From positions 1 to 5,001 of the forward strand of contig JAILBI010000225.1 in NCBI GenBank assembly GCA_024681175.1: a stretch of 5,001 nt of DNA. Reading direction: 5' to 3'. The notes below the pieces were generated by a model. That model was not told the DNA's origin. It saw only the letters and a program-made list of their open reading frames with translations, and made no database searches. The position numbers and the translations under genes are program-made. The number at the start of each line of letters is the position of its first letter. Within the stretch, counting starts at the first letter, position 1. The stretch comes from Acholeplasmatales bacterium. Lineage in GTDB: Bacteria > Bacillota_I > Bacilli_A > Acholeplasmatales > Anaeroplasmataceae. Positions 4,911 to 5,001 of the stretch are shown in pieces.

Positions 4911-5001
4911 TCCTGGAGTATTAAATATTTTAATGCCTAATTTTTTAGCATAATTAATATCTATCATATTATAGCCTGTACCATATACGGCAATTAATTT
5001 T
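4832..5001. repeat. 70-bp perfect inverted repeat (fold-back palindrome) reaching the window end
   Basis: 4832-4901 equals the reverse complement of 4932-5001 at all 70 positions. The intervening 30 nt (4902-4931) contains a smaller inverted repeat: ATTTAAT at 4905-4911 and ATTAAAT at 4920-4926 around an 8-nt centre. The right arm ends only because the window does, so the full arm length is unknown. Both arms carry the same piece of the dehydrogenase gene, which excludes a terminator or transposon end. See the fold-back finding for the inferred junction. Confidence 0.95.
4896..5000 (-). pseudogene. mirror copy of the D-2-hydroxyacid dehydrogenase carrying the true continuation
   Basis: Read on the - strand from 5000, the frame repeats the KLIAVYG...KKLGI segment of the + strand gene. 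It then continues as KIFNTPGLNKNA before a TAA created by the left arm. NTPGxN followed two residues later by Ala or Ser is the conserved next block of this enzyme family, so codons down to about 4902 are genuine gene sequence. It is not a separate gene but the opposite strand of the same locus, joined in by the fold-back. The last Ala codon lies in the shared GGCATT and is supported only by family consensus. Confidence 0.75.

Noticed and set aside
4832..5001. Terminator, transposon end or invertible promoter element
   Set aside because: The arms are coding sequence of one gene. There is no GC stem with T run, no transposase and no recombinase in the window, and the loop encodes the next codons of the same gene.

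Overview
The window is very AT-rich. It has strong AGGAGG-type ribosome-binding sites, -35/-10 boxes spaced like sigma-70/SigA promoters, hairpin-plus-T terminators, TGG for tryptophan and TGA used as a stop. This suggests a low-GC member of the Bacillota (Bacilli, Erysipelotrichia or a related gut lineage) rather than a Mycoplasma-type genetic code. The taxon is an inference from base composition and gene families.

Layout. Bases 1-27 are probably the last codons of an upstream zinc-ribbon protein on the + strand. A small membrane protein with a C-terminal zinc ribbon follows (108-473, +). A strong bidirectional terminator (486-530) separates it from a convergent two-gene operon on the - strand. 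The first gene of that operon is an SPFH/band-7 protein of the YdjI type with a Gln-rich linker and three zinc ribbons (1849-3183). It is followed after 12 nt by a YdjG-like membrane protein with two N-terminal zinc ribbons (538-1836). The operon has a near-consensus promoter at 3214-3242, back to back with an equally good + strand promoter (3283-3311) for an unrecognised 113-residue protein (3341-3682). After that gene's terminator comes a probable decayed ORF (about 3766-3849), a lipoprotein of unknown function (3861-4592), another terminator, and the start of a D-2-hydroxyacid dehydrogenase gene (from 4680).

How the genes fit together. In Bacillus subtilis, homologues of the two operon proteins (YdjI and YdjG) work with the PspA-family protein YdjF and with YdjH in a membrane-stress system. 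Here only the YdjI-like and YdjG-like proteins are present, and no PspA is visible. The neighbouring small membrane zinc-ribbon protein and the zinc-ribbon tail at the left edge make this a local cluster of membrane or scaffold proteins carrying zinc ribbons.

The most striking structure is at the right end. Bases 4832-4901 are repeated perfectly as a reverse complement at 4932-5001. The - strand of the second arm and loop encodes the natural continuation of the dehydrogenase (NTPG motif), while the + strand runs into a stop after four more codons. The sequence therefore folds back on itself inside the gene, apparently at a short GGCATT/AATGCC inverted microhomology. A chimeric read or contig-end artefact is the likeliest cause; a real inverted duplication is the alternative. 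The apparent 76-residue protein is not a natural gene product. I saw no RNA gene, CRISPR array, insertion sequence or convincing novel defence system.
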